From Streptomyces antibioticus (GTDB lineage: Bacteria; Actinomycetota; Actinomycetes; Streptomycetales; Streptomycetaceae), in assembly GCF_002019855.1 (NCBI RefSeq), contig NZ_CM007717.1, forward strand, positions 5,195,798-5,259,797: 64,000 nt of DNA, given 5' to 3'. Positions 52,203 through 61,016 of the stretch are shown piece by piece. The stretch's first letter is position 1. Each line of letters begins with the position of its first letter. Position numbers and translations under genes: made by a program. The notes below the pieces were generated by a model that made no database searches, had not been told where the DNA came from, and worked only from the letters and a program-made list of their open reading frames with translations.

Positions 52203-52667
52203 GGGGGACTTGCACGTCCTTTCGTCCGACCGCCTCGTCCGCAGGCCCGGCGGTGGACCGAAGGGGGATCGGCCCGACCGGTCGGCGGTCCGCGGGCCCG
52301 GGTCCGGGGCCGTCGTGTGAGCGGACGGACGGCCCGGGGGCTGCGGCTGACGCGTCCGGCGACGGCCCGCACAGGGGGAGCCGGCCGCCGCCGGACTTTC
52401 TCGGCGGTGGTGGCCGACTGCCGCCCCTGGCCCGGGCGGCGGTGGGGAGCCGGTCACCTGGGGGAGGACGCTAGGCCCGTTTGTGTCGGGTCGGTAACGC
52501 GATGTGCGGAAGTGGCATGAGGGGGCCGCCGTCTGACCGTTTTTGACCGGGGACGCGGAGTGGAGCCGTCGGCTTCGCGTGGCGCGCTGACCGAAGCGAC
52601 GATTCGAGGACGCTTCGGAGCGGCGGGCTGCTATGGAAGCGCATATATGCGTGTGCGGGTGCGTGTT
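52203..52667. other. Long leader/intergenic region upstream of the first NlpC/P60 gene
   Basis: 465 bp between two minus-strand genes. On the minus strand it is GC-rich with several self-complementary segments (for example near 52265-52300) and could form a structured 5' leader, but it lacks the conserved GGGGTGAATC, CAGCTAACC and GTAGGG blocks that identify the ydaO riboswitch in front of the paralogue. I see no open frame with good coding character and no clear promoter. Confidence 0.5.
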
Positions 52668-53675
52668 TCAGCGCGGCCTCGCGGCGCCGATCGTCGCGCG
52701 GGCCGCCACGGCCGCCGCCACCGCGACCGCCAGCCACACCGCCACCGCGACCCACAGCAGTACCTCCCCGAGCCGCTGCGGCCAGTCGATGCCAAGGGCG
52801 GGGACGGCGGACAGCAATGCCGCCGCCGTCATCCCCATCGGGAAGACGGTCGCCCAGCGGCGCACGTCGAAGCGCGGACGCGGCCGGACGATCTCGGCGA
52901 CGAGCAGGACGGCGTACCAGCCCAGCGCGAGGACCAGCAGGGCGATGGTCACCGTGCGCAGGACGTGCTCGTCGTCGACGTTCCACAGGTACATCTCCGC
53001 GCTGTCGGCCGCGATGAGCTTCGTGCCGGCGAGCGCCGAGATGGCGAGCGCCCCGCCCGCCACCCACTGGTCCCCGGCGCCCTCGGTCACCTGCCGCGGG
53101 TCGAACCGCGCCAGCATCAGCACATAGAGCACCAGCCCCAGCCAGAACAGCACCAGCGCGGCGTGCGCCAGCCACTCCGTCAGCTCCTCCGCGGCCAGGG
53201 TCGCCGCCAGCACCGCGAGCCCCTCGGTGGCCACACAGCACAGGAAGACCGCCCCGGGCATCCGCCGCGTCCAGTGCCGCATGACGCGCAGCAGCAGCAC
53301 GGGCCACAGGACCGCCGCGACCGCCAGCAGCGCCTCGGCCGGGACCGGCCAGCCCAGGGTCGACAGCCGGGTCCCGAGGACGGTCGTGGCGGCCACGGCG
53401 GTCAGCCCGCCCGGCGTCGACGCCTCCGTCAGCCAGCGCTCGCGCTCCCGCACCAGCCGGAGGACGAAGTCCGCGGCCAGCCCCACCCAGCCGATACCGG
53501 CCAGCGCCAGCATCACGCGCGACAGGCCCTCGTGGCCGGCCAGGTGCAGGGCGATCGACAGGATGCCGGTCGCCATCACGGCGGCCCCGGCCGCCGGGGG
53601 ACGCTCCGCCCACCAGGCACGAAGGGCGGGACCGGCGGGACCGGAGGAGGGCGCGGAGGAGGGGGAGCCGGGCAT
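52668..53675 (-). CDS. TDT-family transporter (tellurite/C4-dicarboxylate, TehA/SLAC1 fold)
   Basis: A 335-residue protein with ten hydrophobic helices, starting AGAAVMATGILSIALHLAG, the entry helix typical of TehA/Mae1-like channels. Further helices include VMLALAGIGWVGLAADFVL, LLAVAAVLWPVLLLRVM, AVFLCCVATEGLAVLAATLA, LALGWYAVLLVAEIV and TVFPMGMTAAALLSAVPALG. Members move anions such as C4-dicarboxylates, nitrate or chloride; the substrate is unknown. It lies between the two NlpC/P60 genes on the same strand. It ends in a basic tail ARATIGAARPR. Confidence 0.82.
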   Translation of the reverse strand: MPGSPSSAPSSGPAGPALRAWWAERPPAAGAAVMATGILSIALHLAGHEGLSRVMLALAGIGWVGLAADFVLRLVRERERWLTEASTPGGLTAVAATTVLGTRLSTLGWPVPAEALLAVAAVLWPVLLLRVMRHWTRRMPGAVFLCCVATEGLAVLAATLAAEELTEWLAHAALVLFWLGLVLYVLMLARFDPRQVTEGAGDQWVAGGALAISALAGTKLIAADSAEMYLWNVDDEHVLRTVTIALLVLALGWYAVLLVAEIVRPRPRFDVRRWATVFPMGMTAAALLSAVPALGIDWPQRLGEVLLWVAVAVWLAVAVAAAVAARATIGAARPR

Positions 53676-53807
53676 GGAGCCGATGCTAGGGAGTGCGCGG
53701 CGCCTTCAGCGGGGGCACGCGCGCGGGGGCGGCGAAAAACCGGCATACGCGCGCGTACCGCCGAAAACGCGTACCACCGGAAAGCGGTCCACGCGCGTGT
53801 GCGTGCG

Positions 53808-54992
53808 TCAGGCCGGCCGGACCACGCTGTGGATCGCCGACTCGCCGTCGTAGTAGACCGACTCCTCGCGCACGTACGTGCCCGGCTTCGGGGCGTGGAT
53901 CATCATGCCGTTGCCTGTGTAGATGCCGACGTGGCTGACGCCCTCGTAGAAGAACACCAGGTCACCGGGGCGGGCGTCGGTGAGGGAGACGGTGGTGCCG
54001 AAGGTCACCTGGTCGTAGGTGGTGCGCGGCAGGGCGACGCCTGCGGCCTTCCAGGCGGCCTGGGTGAGGCCGGAGCAGTCGTAGGAGCCGGGGCCGGTCG
54101 CGCCCCAGACGTACGGCTTGCCGATCTGCGCGCGGGCGAAGGCGAGTGTCTTCTCGGCCTTGGTGGAGACCACGCCGCTCTGGGACGGCGAAGGCGAGGG
54201 CGAGGGCGAGGGCGAGGGGGAGGGAGACGGGGACGGGGACGGGGACGACGTGCCCGTGTCCGTGGCCGGCGCGGCGGCCGCCTGTCGCTGCGCCAGTTCC
54301 GCCGCCTTGCGCGCGGCCTCCTCCTGGCGCTGCCGCTCGATCGCCGCCAGTCGCGCCTGCTCCTGGGCGGTCAGCCGGGACAGCAGCTCGCGCGCGGTGG
54401 CGAGCTTCTTCTGGACCGTCGCCTTGGCGGTCTTCAGCTCGCGCTGGGTGTCGGTGAGCGCGGCGAGACTCTCACCGGCCTCCCGGCGCTTCCGCATCGT
54501 CGTCGACTGCTCGGTAACGTAGTCGTCGACCATGCCCTTCTGACGTTCGGTCAGGCGCCCCATGAGCTGGGCCTGGTCGACGTAGTCCTGCGGGGTGTCG
54601 GCGAGCAGGAAGGCCGCCGTGTCCGGCGCGGCGGCTCCGGTGCGGTACTGGGCGGCGGCGAAGGAACCCAGCTCCTCGCGCGCCTCGTTGAGGTTCTGGG
54701 TGCGTCGGGCGACGTCGTCGAGGAGACCGGCGACGCGCTTGCGCTGGGTGGTCGTCCTCTCCTTGGCGGCGTTGTACTTCTCGGTCGCCGACTCGGCCTG
54801 GCGGTAGAGGTCGCCGACCTTCTTCTCGACCTCCTCCAGGCTCGGTGTGCCGTCGTCCGAGGAGGGGGCGGCGTCGGCCGACTGGGAGAACAGGGCCACG
54901 GACGTGAGGGCGGCGGTGGCGAGGGCGGGTGTGCGGATGCCCGCCACGCGCGGACCGGAGGCACGCCGTGGCTTGCGGTGCTGCGACGCCAA
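53808..54992 (-). CDS. Secreted NlpC/P60 hydrolase under a c-di-AMP riboswitch
   Basis: A 394-residue paralogue of the gene at 51123. Signal peptide (HRKPRRASGPRVAGIRTPALATAALTSVALFSQSADA), coiled coil (~45-240: VEKKVGDLYRQAESATEKYNAAKERTTTQRKRV), a Ser-Pro repeat linker (~247-270), then the NlpC/P60 domain with Cys in YDCSGLTQAAW (~302), His in VSHVGIYTGNG (~352) and MIHAPKP (~364). The start is a TTG, supported by alignment to the paralogue (ASQHRKPRR versus AAHRKPRQR) and by AAGGAG 9 bp upstream. The RBS lies in a small hairpin (54992-55007), preceded by a ydaO-type riboswitch. Expected role: cell-wall remodelling tuned by c-di-AMP. Confidence 0.92.
   Translation of the reverse strand: MASQHRKPRRASGPRVAGIRTPALATAALTSVALFSQSADAAPSSDDGTPSLEEVEKKVGDLYRQAESATEKYNAAKERTTTQRKRVAGLLDDVARRTQNLNEAREELGSFAAAQYRTGAAAPDTAAFLLADTPQDYVDQAQLMGRLTERQKGMVDDYVTEQSTTMRKRREAGESLAALTDTQRELKTAKATVQKKLATARELLSRLTAQEQARLAAIERQRQEEAARKAAELAQRQAAAAPATDTGTSSPSPSPSPSPSPSPSPSPSPSQSGVVSTKAEKTLAFARAQIGKPYVWGATGPGSYDCSGLTQAAWKAAGVALPRTTYDQVTFGTTVSLTDARPGDLVFFYEGVSHVGIYTGNGMMIHAPKPGTYVREESVYYDGESAIHSVVRPA
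54187..54246. repeat. Simple repeat encoding a Ser-Pro linker
   Basis: A 6-base repeat (GAGGGC and variants on the plus strand) codes for alternating Ser-Pro in the protein on the minus strand. Such tracts are extended spacers between cell-wall binding and catalytic parts, and can change in length by slippage. Confidence 0.85.
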
Positions 54993-55007
54993 AGGAGGCG
55001 ACTCCTT
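54992..55007 (-). promoter_or_regulatory. Ribosome-binding-site hairpin at a TTG start
   Basis: AAGGAG-TCGC-CTCCTT on the minus strand: the RBS pairs with the sequence that leads directly into the TTG start codon. It lies 6 bp downstream of the riboswitch and could give translational control. Confidence 0.6.
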
Positions 55008-55013
55008 CCATCG

Positions 55014-55215
55014 TCCGCCTACCGGGTTAGCTGTCGGGTTCGGGCGGGTGGTTCGGAAGGGTTGCCCTACGGCCTGTCCCCGCGCGGGACGGGGAGTCGG
55101 GCCGATTCACCCCGGAGTTTCGGTGGGTCCCCGGCTCCGGGCGCCGCACGGAAGGGGGCGTGGCCGGACTCGGCGGAGGCCGCGCGGCCCGGCGAGGTTC
55201 GCCGGTGGAGGTCGT
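55014..55215 (-). promoter_or_regulatory. ydaO-yuaA (c-di-AMP) riboswitch
   Basis: On the minus strand the leader contains the conserved blocks in order: CACCGGCGAACC (near 55210-55195), GGGGTGAATC (55113-55104), GTAGGGCAACCCTTCCGAACC (~55070-55050), and CCCGAACCCGACAGCTAACC then GGTAGGCGG (55044-55015). This is the ydaO aptamer that senses cyclic di-AMP and in Streptomyces precedes cell-wall hydrolase genes such as rpfA. Ligand binding normally turns expression off. The 5' boundary is approximate. A possible promoter is TGTGAA/ACGGTA on the plus strand (TTCACA, 18 bp, TACCGT on the minus strand) at 55230-55259. Confidence 0.92.
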
Positions 55216-55415
55216 ACGGCCTGTTCGGCACGGTAGCCAACGTGTGAGGCCCTTGTGAAGGTTGATGGGTGATATGTCCGATACATTTTCGTGACCTGAG
55301 GGAAAGGGTCCTCGTTCGATCACGGGTTGTGATAAGGCCGCGCCGGAAGGTGAGTGGCGGGATGTTTCGGGGACCGGGACCGGTTGTCAGTGGCGCCCCC
55401 TAGACTCGGAGAGCG

Positions 55416-57914
55416 ATGAGCAGCCTCTTTGACGACAGCTTCCTGGCGGACCTCCAGGGCCCCCGCGCCCATGAGGAGGAGCCCCCGCCGCCGCCCGAGG
55501 ACGATCACTCTCCGGAGCAGCTTCCGGACGATCTGTTCGGCGGGAAGTTCGACACGCCCCCGGACCGGGACGCCCACTACCGCGACGGCGCCCCGCGCCC
55601 GGTGCTGGACGCGGCGGCCCTCCTGGACGGGCTGAACGACAACCAGCGCGCGGCCGTCGTGCACGCCGGCACCCCGCTGCTCATCGTGGCCGGCGCCGGC
55701 TCCGGCAAGACGCGCGTGCTCACCCACCGCATCGCCCACCTGCTCGCCGAGCGCCAGGTCCACCCGGGCCAGATCCTCGCGATCACCTTCACCAACAAGG
55801 CCGCGGGCGAGATGAAGGAGCGCGTCGAGCAGCTCGTCGGCCCGCGCGCGAACGCCATGTGGGTGATGACGTTCCACAGCGCGTGCGTGCGGATCCTGCG
55901 CCGCGAGTCGAAGAAGCTCGGCTTCACCTCCTCCTTCTCGATCTACGACGCCGCCGACTCCAAGCGTCTGATGGCGCTCGTCTGCCGCGATCTGGACCTC
56001 GACCCCAAGCGCTACCCGCCGAAGTCCTTCAGCGCCAAGATCAGCAACCTGAAGAACGAGCTGATCGACGAGGAGGACTTCGCGGCCCAGGCAGGTGACG
56101 GCTTCGAGAAGACCCTCGCCCAGGCGTACGCCATGTACCAGTCGCGGCTGCGCGAGGCGAACGCCCTCGACTTCGACGACCTGATCATGACGACGGTCAA
56201 TCTGCTGCGCGCCTTCCCCGATGTCGCCGAGCACTACCGCCGCCGCTTCCGGCACGTCCTGGTCGACGAGTACCAGGACACCAACCACGCCCAGTACGCC
56301 CTGGTCAGGGAGCTGGTCGGCACCTCCGAGCACCCGGTCGACGTCCCCCCGAACGAGTTCGACGTACCGCCGGCCGAGCTGTGCGTCGTGGGCGACGCCG
56401 ACCAGTCGATCTACGCCTTCCGGGGCGCGACGATCCGCAACATCCTCCAGTTCGAGGAGGACTACCCGGACGCGACGACGATCCTGCTGGAGCAGAACTA
56501 CCGCTCCACGCAGACCATCCTGTCCGCCGCCAACGCGGTCATCGAGCGCAACGAGTCCCGCCGCCCCAAGAACCTGTGGACCAACGCGGGCGCGGGCGCG
56601 CGCATCACCGGCTATGTCGCCGACACCGAGCACGACGAGGCGCAGTTCGTCGCCGACGAGATAGACCGCCTCACGGACGCGGGCGACGCCAAGGCCGGTG
56701 ACGTCGCGGTCTTCTACCGCACCAACGCCCAGTCCCGTGTCTTCGAAGAGGTCTTCATCCGCGTCGGCCTGCCCTACAAGGTCGTCGGCGGAGTCCGCTT
56801 CTACGAGCGCAAGGAGGTCCGGGACGTCCTGGCCTATCTGCGGGTCCTGGCCAACCCGGAGGACTCCGTCCCGCTGCGCCGCATCCTCAACGTGCCCAAG
56901 CGCGGCATCGGCGAGCGCGCCGAGGCGATGATCGACGCGCTCTCCCAGCGGGAGAAGATCAGCTTCCCGCAGGCGCTCAAGCGCGTCGACGAGGCGTACG
57001 GCATGGCCGCGCGCTCCACCAACGCCGTGAAGCGGTTCAACGTCCTGATGGACGAGCTGCGCACGATCGTCGAGTCCGGCGCCGGCCCCGCCACCGTCCT
57101 GGAGGCCGTGCTCGAACGCACCGGCTATCTCGCCGAGTTGCAGGCGTCCACCGACCCGCAGGACGAGACCCGCATCGAGAACCTCCAGGAACTCGCTGCC
57201 GTGGCCCTGGAGTTCGAGCAGGAGACCGCCGAGGCCGAAGGGGGCGCGGCGACCGGTGGGCTCGCCGCCTTCCTGGAGCGGGTCGCGCTGGTCGCCGACT
57301 CCGACCAGATCCCCGACGAGGACGAGGACGGCTCGGGCGTCATCACCCTGATGACCCTGCACACCGCCAAGGGCCTGGAGTTCCCGGTCGTCTTCCTCAC
57401 CGGCATGGAGGACGGCGTCTTCCCGCACATGCGCGCCCTCGGCCAGACCAAGGAGCTGGAGGAGGAGCGCCGGCTGGCCTACGTCGGCATCACCCGCGCG
57501 CGGGAGCGGCTCTACCTCACCCGCTCCGCCCTGCGCAGCGCCTGGGGCCAGCCGTCGTACAACCCGCCCTCCCGGTTCCTGGAGGAGATCCCGGGGACGC
57601 ACGTGGACTGGAAGCGGACGGGCGCGGCCGCGCCGGTGTCCTCCGGGCCGGTGTCCGGGGTCGCGGCCTCGCTGTCCTCGTCCCGCTCGCGCTCCTCGGC
57701 CTCCGGCGCGTCCGGATTCGCGACCCGCCGGGGCGCGGCGGAGAAGCCGGTGGTCGCGCTGGCCGTCGGCGACCGGGTCACCCACGACCAGTTCGGACTG
57801 GGCACGGTCGTCGGGGTGAAGGGCACGGGCGCCAACGCCGAGGCCACGATCGACTTCGGCGACACCAAGCCGAAGCGGCTGCTGCTGCGGTACGCGCCGG
57901 TGGAGAAGCTGTAA
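55416..57914 (+). CDS. pcrA: ATP-dependent DNA helicase PcrA/UvrD
   Basis: An 832-residue SF1A helicase, unwinding DNA in repair and plasmid or replication processes. Motif I AGAGSGKTRVL (~93-103), Ia TFTNKAAGEMKER, II LVDEYQDTN (~283), III GDADQSIYAFRGA (~327), IV QNYRST, V TLHTAKGLEFPVVFLTG (~650), VI YVGITRARERLYLT (~690). The C-terminus (~780-832: VGDRVTHDQFGLGTVVGVKGTGANAEATIDFGDTKPKRLLLRYAPVEKL) is the Tudor-like RNA polymerase-binding domain. The first ~65 residues are an acidic Pro-rich extension. TAGACT at 55401-55406 is a -10-like hexamer just 9 bp before the ATG, so the leader may be very short. Confidence 0.97.
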   Translation: MSSLFDDSFLADLQGPRAHEEEPPPPPEDDHSPEQLPDDLFGGKFDTPPDRDAHYRDGAPRPVLDAAALLDGLNDNQRAAVVHAGTPLLIVAGAGSGKTRVLTHRIAHLLAERQVHPGQILAITFTNKAAGEMKERVEQLVGPRANAMWVMTFHSACVRILRRESKKLGFTSSFSIYDAADSKRLMALVCRDLDLDPKRYPPKSFSAKISNLKNELIDEEDFAAQAGDGFEKTLAQAYAMYQSRLREANALDFDDLIMTTVNLLRAFPDVAEHYRRRFRHVLVDEYQDTNHAQYALVRELVGTSEHPVDVPPNEFDVPPAELCVVGDADQSIYAFRGATIRNILQFEEDYPDATTILLEQNYRSTQTILSAANAVIERNESRRPKNLWTNAGAGARITGYVADTEHDEAQFVADEIDRLTDAGDAKAGDVAVFYRTNAQSRVFEEVFIRVGLPYKVVGGVRFYERKEVRDVLAYLRVLANPEDSVPLRRILNVPKRGIGERAEAMIDALSQREKISFPQALKRVDEAYGMAARSTNAVKRFNVLMDELRTIVESGAGPATVLEAVLERTGYLAELQASTDPQDETRIENLQELAAVALEFEQETAEAEGGAATGGLAAFLERVALVADSDQIPDEDEDGSGVITLMTLHTAKGLEFPVVFLTGMEDGVFPHMRALGQTKELEEERRLAYVGITRARERLYLTRSALRSAWGQPSYNPPSRFLEEIPGTHVDWKRTGAAAPVSSGPVSGVAASLSSSRSRSSASGASGFATRRGAAEKPVVALAVGDRVTHDQFGLGTVVGVKGTGANAEATIDFGDTKPKRLLLRYAPVEKL

Positions 57915-57925
57915 CGACGACGCGA

Positions 57926-57956
57926 ACGGCCCCCTCTCCACAAGGAGCGGGGGCCG
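57926..57956. terminator. Terminator between pcrA and the convergent M23 peptidase gene
   Basis: CGGCCCCC with inner CTCC pairs with GGAG and GGGGGCCG around a short CACAA-type loop, 12 bp past the pcrA stop and 18 bp past the convergent stop. Confidence 0.8.
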
Positions 57957-57974
57957 GACCGAAGCGTCGAAGTC

Positions 57975-59486
57975 CTACGTCGGGTCGAGTCCGTGGCTGC
58001 GCAGCCACGACAGCGGGTCTATGGCCGAACCGCCGGCCGGCCGGACCTCGAAGTGCAGGTGCGGGCCGGTGGAGTTGCCGGAGTTGCCGGAGTACGCGAC
58101 CGGATCGCCGGCCTTGACCGTCGTACCGGAGGCGACGCGGTAGCTGGAGAGGTGGCAGTACCAGGTCTCCGTGCCGTCCTTCGCCGTGACGATCAGCATG
58201 TTGCCGTAGGCGCTGTTCCACTGGGTGCGGACGGTGCCGTCGGTCGCCGCCACCACCGAAGTGCCGTAGGCCACGGGGAAGTCGATGCCGGTGTGCTGGG
58301 ACATCCAGTTGATGCCCGCCTGGCCGTAGTAGGCGCTCAGTCCGCGCTGGGCGACCGGCAGGGCGTACTTGGGGCGCAGCCGCTCCTTGCGGGCGGCCTC
58401 GGCGGCGGCCTTCTTCTTCTCGGCCTCCTGCTGCGCCTTGAGGTCGATGCGCTCCTGCGTGCGGCTGACCCGGTCGCCGAAGTCGTCGGCCTCGGCGCTC
58501 AGCGTCTCGAGCTGGGCGTCGAGCTTGTTGTTGGCGGCGGACGGCTTCACGGGCTGCGCGTCGGCGGCGGACGCCGTGGTGTCCTTGTCGTCGCTGCCGC
58601 CGAGCGGTGCGACCGAGGCGGCGGCGATGCCGGCGACGCCCATCACACAGGCCGAGGGGACGGCGACGGTCAGCAGCGCGGAGCGCTTCGCGGGCGGCCT
58701 GCGACGGGAACGGCTCGCGCCGCGGGCGGCGACCCGGGAGGAGGGCACGAAGACCGGCTCCTCCTGGTCGTCGAGCAGGGGCCGCTCGGAGACGGCGGGC
58801 AGCTCGCCGGTGGCCGTCGACTCGTCGTCGCCGTCGGCGGGTTCGGCATGGCCGACCTGGTCGACCTGGTCGAAGGTGGCGGTGGCCTGCTGGTCGAAGG
58901 GGACCTCGGCCGGCTGCTCGTACGCGTCGGCGGCCGCGGTGTGCTCGCCGCCGTCGGTGTTCCACTGCGTGGCGTCGTAGGCACCGGTGTCGAAGCTCTG
59001 CGTGCCCCATTCCCACTGCTGGGTCGGGTCGGCGGGGTGCGACTGGTCGGGCCGGCTCCAGGAGTTCTCCTGGAGGGCGTCCGCTCCCTGGAAGGGATAT
59101 CCCCAGCCGCTGGTGTCGGTCGTCGTGCCCTGCGGCGGGATCACGGCCGACTGCTGTCCGTCGGCGGACCAGCCGGTCGTGTCGTAGCCACCGGTGTCGT
59201 AGACGGCCTGGTGCCCGGCGTACGGGTCGTAGGTCAGGGTCTGGTGGCCGCCGGTGTTCCACTGCCCGCCGTTGTCGTACCCGCCGGTGGCGGAGCCGTC
59301 GGCGGGGAGGCTGCCGAAGAGGGGGTCGGCCGCGAAGTGGCCGGTGGCGTAACCGTGTTCGTACGTGGTGAAGCCGTCGTACTGGGCTTCCGCTTGCGCG
59401 CCGTACGACGACGTGTAGTGCGCCGGGTCGGCGTCGGAAGCCGGGGCCGGGGCGGTCGTGCTCCCCGACGGGTGACGGTCGTTCAC
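57975..59486 (-). CDS. M23-family membrane metallopeptidase
   Basis: A 503-residue type II membrane protein. Residues 1-240 are a repetitive, Gly/Tyr/Asp/Thr-rich cytoplasmic tail (SSYGAQAEAQYDGFTTYEHGY, YDTGGYDTTGW). A basic cluster (SRSRRRPPAKR) precedes one TM helix (ALLTVAVPSACVMGVAGIAAASVA, ~268-290), a coiled coil (~320-380: KLDAQLETLSAEADDFGDRVSRTQERIDLK) and the M23 domain (~395-503) with zinc ligands HTGIDFP (~402) and HLHFEVR (~477). It cleaves peptidoglycan cross-links outside the membrane. Start: GTG at 59486 giving VNDRHPSGST, with AAAGAGAAG upstream. Confidence 0.9.
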   Translation of the reverse strand: MNDRHPSGSTTAPAPASDADPAHYTSSYGAQAEAQYDGFTTYEHGYATGHFAADPLFGSLPADGSATGGYDNGGQWNTGGHQTLTYDPYAGHQAVYDTGGYDTTGWSADGQQSAVIPPQGTTTDTSGWGYPFQGADALQENSWSRPDQSHPADPTQQWEWGTQSFDTGAYDATQWNTDGGEHTAAADAYEQPAEVPFDQQATATFDQVDQVGHAEPADGDDESTATGELPAVSERPLLDDQEEPVFVPSSRVAARGASRSRRRPPAKRSALLTVAVPSACVMGVAGIAAASVAPLGGSDDKDTTASAADAQPVKPSAANNKLDAQLETLSAEADDFGDRVSRTQERIDLKAQQEAEKKKAAAEAARKERLRPKYALPVAQRGLSAYYGQAGINWMSQHTGIDFPVAYGTSVVAATDGTVRTQWNSAYGNMLIVTAKDGTETWYCHLSSYRVASGTTVKAGDPVAYSGNSGNSTGPHLHFEVRPAGGSAIDPLSWLRSHGLDPT

Positions 59487-59690
59487 CAACTTCTCTTTCG
59501 CCGACAACAGGGGCTGCCAGAGCAGTGCGGCGACTGTACCCGGCGGTATGCGGGCGCGACAATCTTCCGCAGGTTTCGTGCCCGGGGGAAAGGGGCATTC
59601 GGCCCTGATTCGGGGGAGGGCGGGCACGGATTTTGGCTCTATGTTCGAAGATTGTTCGAGGTTTTGGGGGACTGGGCCGGGCCCGAGGCG

Positions 59691-60620
59691 TCAGGCGACC
59701 GTCAGTCCGCCGGCGGCCGGGGCGGTTTCGGCGTCCTCCGGCACGGAGTCGAGGGCCTGCCGTATCCCCGTCGCGACGGCCGGATGGACGGGCAGGGCGA
59801 GATGCCCGATCCCGGTCACCCGGATGTTCTGCGCCAGCAGATCGGGGTGGTCGACACAGGCGGACTCCAGCGGGTCCATCAGATGGTCGAGGTCGCTCCA
59901 GAAGCTGACGAAACGGGTCCGGCAGCCCGGTGCGGGCCGGGACAGCTCCTCGATCAGCGCCGAGCCGGGCCGCATCTGGCGCACGATCGGATGCGCGTTG
60001 GCCAGCGGCGCGACCCGGGTGCCGGAGTGCGGGGTGCCGAGGGTGACCAGCGTCCGCACCCGCACGTCACCGCCCAGCCGCTGCGCGTAGTAGCGGGCGA
60101 TCAGACCGCCGAGGCTGTGCCCGACCACATCCACCCGGCTGCTGCCGGTGCGCGTACAGATCTCCTCGATGTGCCGGCCGAGCAGTTCGGCGGCGGTCCG
60201 GATGTCGCAGGTCAGCGGGGAGTAGTTCAACGACTCCACCCGGTGCCTGCCGTGCTGGGCGAGGCTGCGGCGCAGCAGGACGAACACGGAACGGTTGTCG
60301 ATGAAGCCGTGCAGCAGGACCACGGGGGGCGGGGCCTGGGTGGGCAGCGGCACGGGACCGTCCCCGCTGTCGACGCTTGTCGTACCGCCCGTGCCCGGGC
60401 CCGGGTCGTCGGGGGGCGAGGCGGCCCTGCGCTCCTGGATGATGCCGGACGGGTAGAGGAGGAGGTGGCCGGCGAGGATCGCGATCTCCAGGGCCGTCGC
60501 CTTCAGGAGCGCGGCGGAGAGCCCGGCCAGTCTGACCGGCACGGCGGGCAGGCTCGGAAGGTTCGGAAGCAGTCGCTGACACAAGGGGAGAAGGGGCTCC
60601 AGCGCCCGGGTGACCTGCAT
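59691..60620 (-). CDS. Alpha/beta-hydrolase, lipase class
   Basis: A 309-residue hydrolase. The N-terminal ~55 residues include a hydrophobic segment (LKATALEIAILAGHLLLYPSG) that may anchor it to the membrane. Then VVLLHGFIDNRSVFVLLRRSL (oxyanion), the nucleophile elbow VDVVGHSLGGLIARYYAQRLGG (Ser ~165), the Asp in SDLDHLMDPLESACV, and the His in VTGIGHLALPVHPAV. These match lipase class 2-like enzymes of actinobacteria (esterases of triacylglycerol or phospholipid type). Start: ATG at 60620. The stop is 205 bp upstream of the M23 peptidase start on the same strand. Confidence 0.85.
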   Translation of the reverse strand: MQVTRALEPLLPLCQRLLPNLPSLPAVPVRLAGLSAALLKATALEIAILAGHLLLYPSGIIQERRAASPPDDPGPGTGGTTSVDSGDGPVPLPTQAPPPVVLLHGFIDNRSVFVLLRRSLAQHGRHRVESLNYSPLTCDIRTAAELLGRHIEEICTRTGSSRVDVVGHSLGGLIARYYAQRLGGDVRVRTLVTLGTPHSGTRVAPLANAHPIVRQMRPGSALIEELSRPAPGCRTRFVSFWSDLDHLMDPLESACVDHPDLLAQNIRVTGIGHLALPVHPAVATGIRQALDSVPEDAETAPAAGGLTVA

Positions 60621-61016
60621 GGCCGACCTCCTGTCGGCACGCGGACGACTGCTCCGTCCCCCGTGTGCCCTCGTGGAAGTCGCGACGCAGACCGACGAGG
60701 GGCGCGACCGGCCCGCTCTGCGTTCCGGTCGTACCGATGCCGGTGCGCCGTACCACCGCGTCGCGCGGCCTGCGGCGCGGCGGTACGGCGACCTCGTGCG
60801 GCTCCCGTGTGCGGCTGCTCCCCCGTGGCGCGGGGGGACAGTGCGCGGTGAAGTTGTCCCATCGTGTGATTTCCCCCTCGGTCGGCACCACGAAACTGCC
60901 GGTTGCGGGATGCTGGAGATAACGTTCGTTCACTCCCCCGGCGGTGTGGCGAGGGGTGGCCGGGCCATCGAGGATGGACGGAGTCGCTTCATGGAAGCAG
61001 TGACATGGAGGCAGTG
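60621..61016. other. Intergenic region between the lipase gene and icmB
   Basis: 396 bp between divergent genes. Short frames occur but show no RBS or codon bias. The segment near 60890-60960 is less GC-rich (GATAACGTTCGTTCACTCC) and may hold the divergent promoters. I see no repeat or RNA element. Confidence 0.4.

Noticed and set aside
52203-52667. A second ydaO riboswitch ahead of the first NlpC/P60 gene
   Set aside because: None of the conserved blocks (GGGTGAATC, GTAGGG, CAGCTAACC, GTAGGCG) is present in order, unlike the leader at 55014-55215.
54187-54246. Hexanucleotide repeats as a possible regulatory array
   Set aside because: They lie inside the coding sequence and encode a Ser-Pro linker.
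55320-57941. A ~870-codon minus-strand open frame opposite pcrA
   Set aside because: pcrA shows all helicase motifs; the opposite frame has no domain and mirrors its codons.
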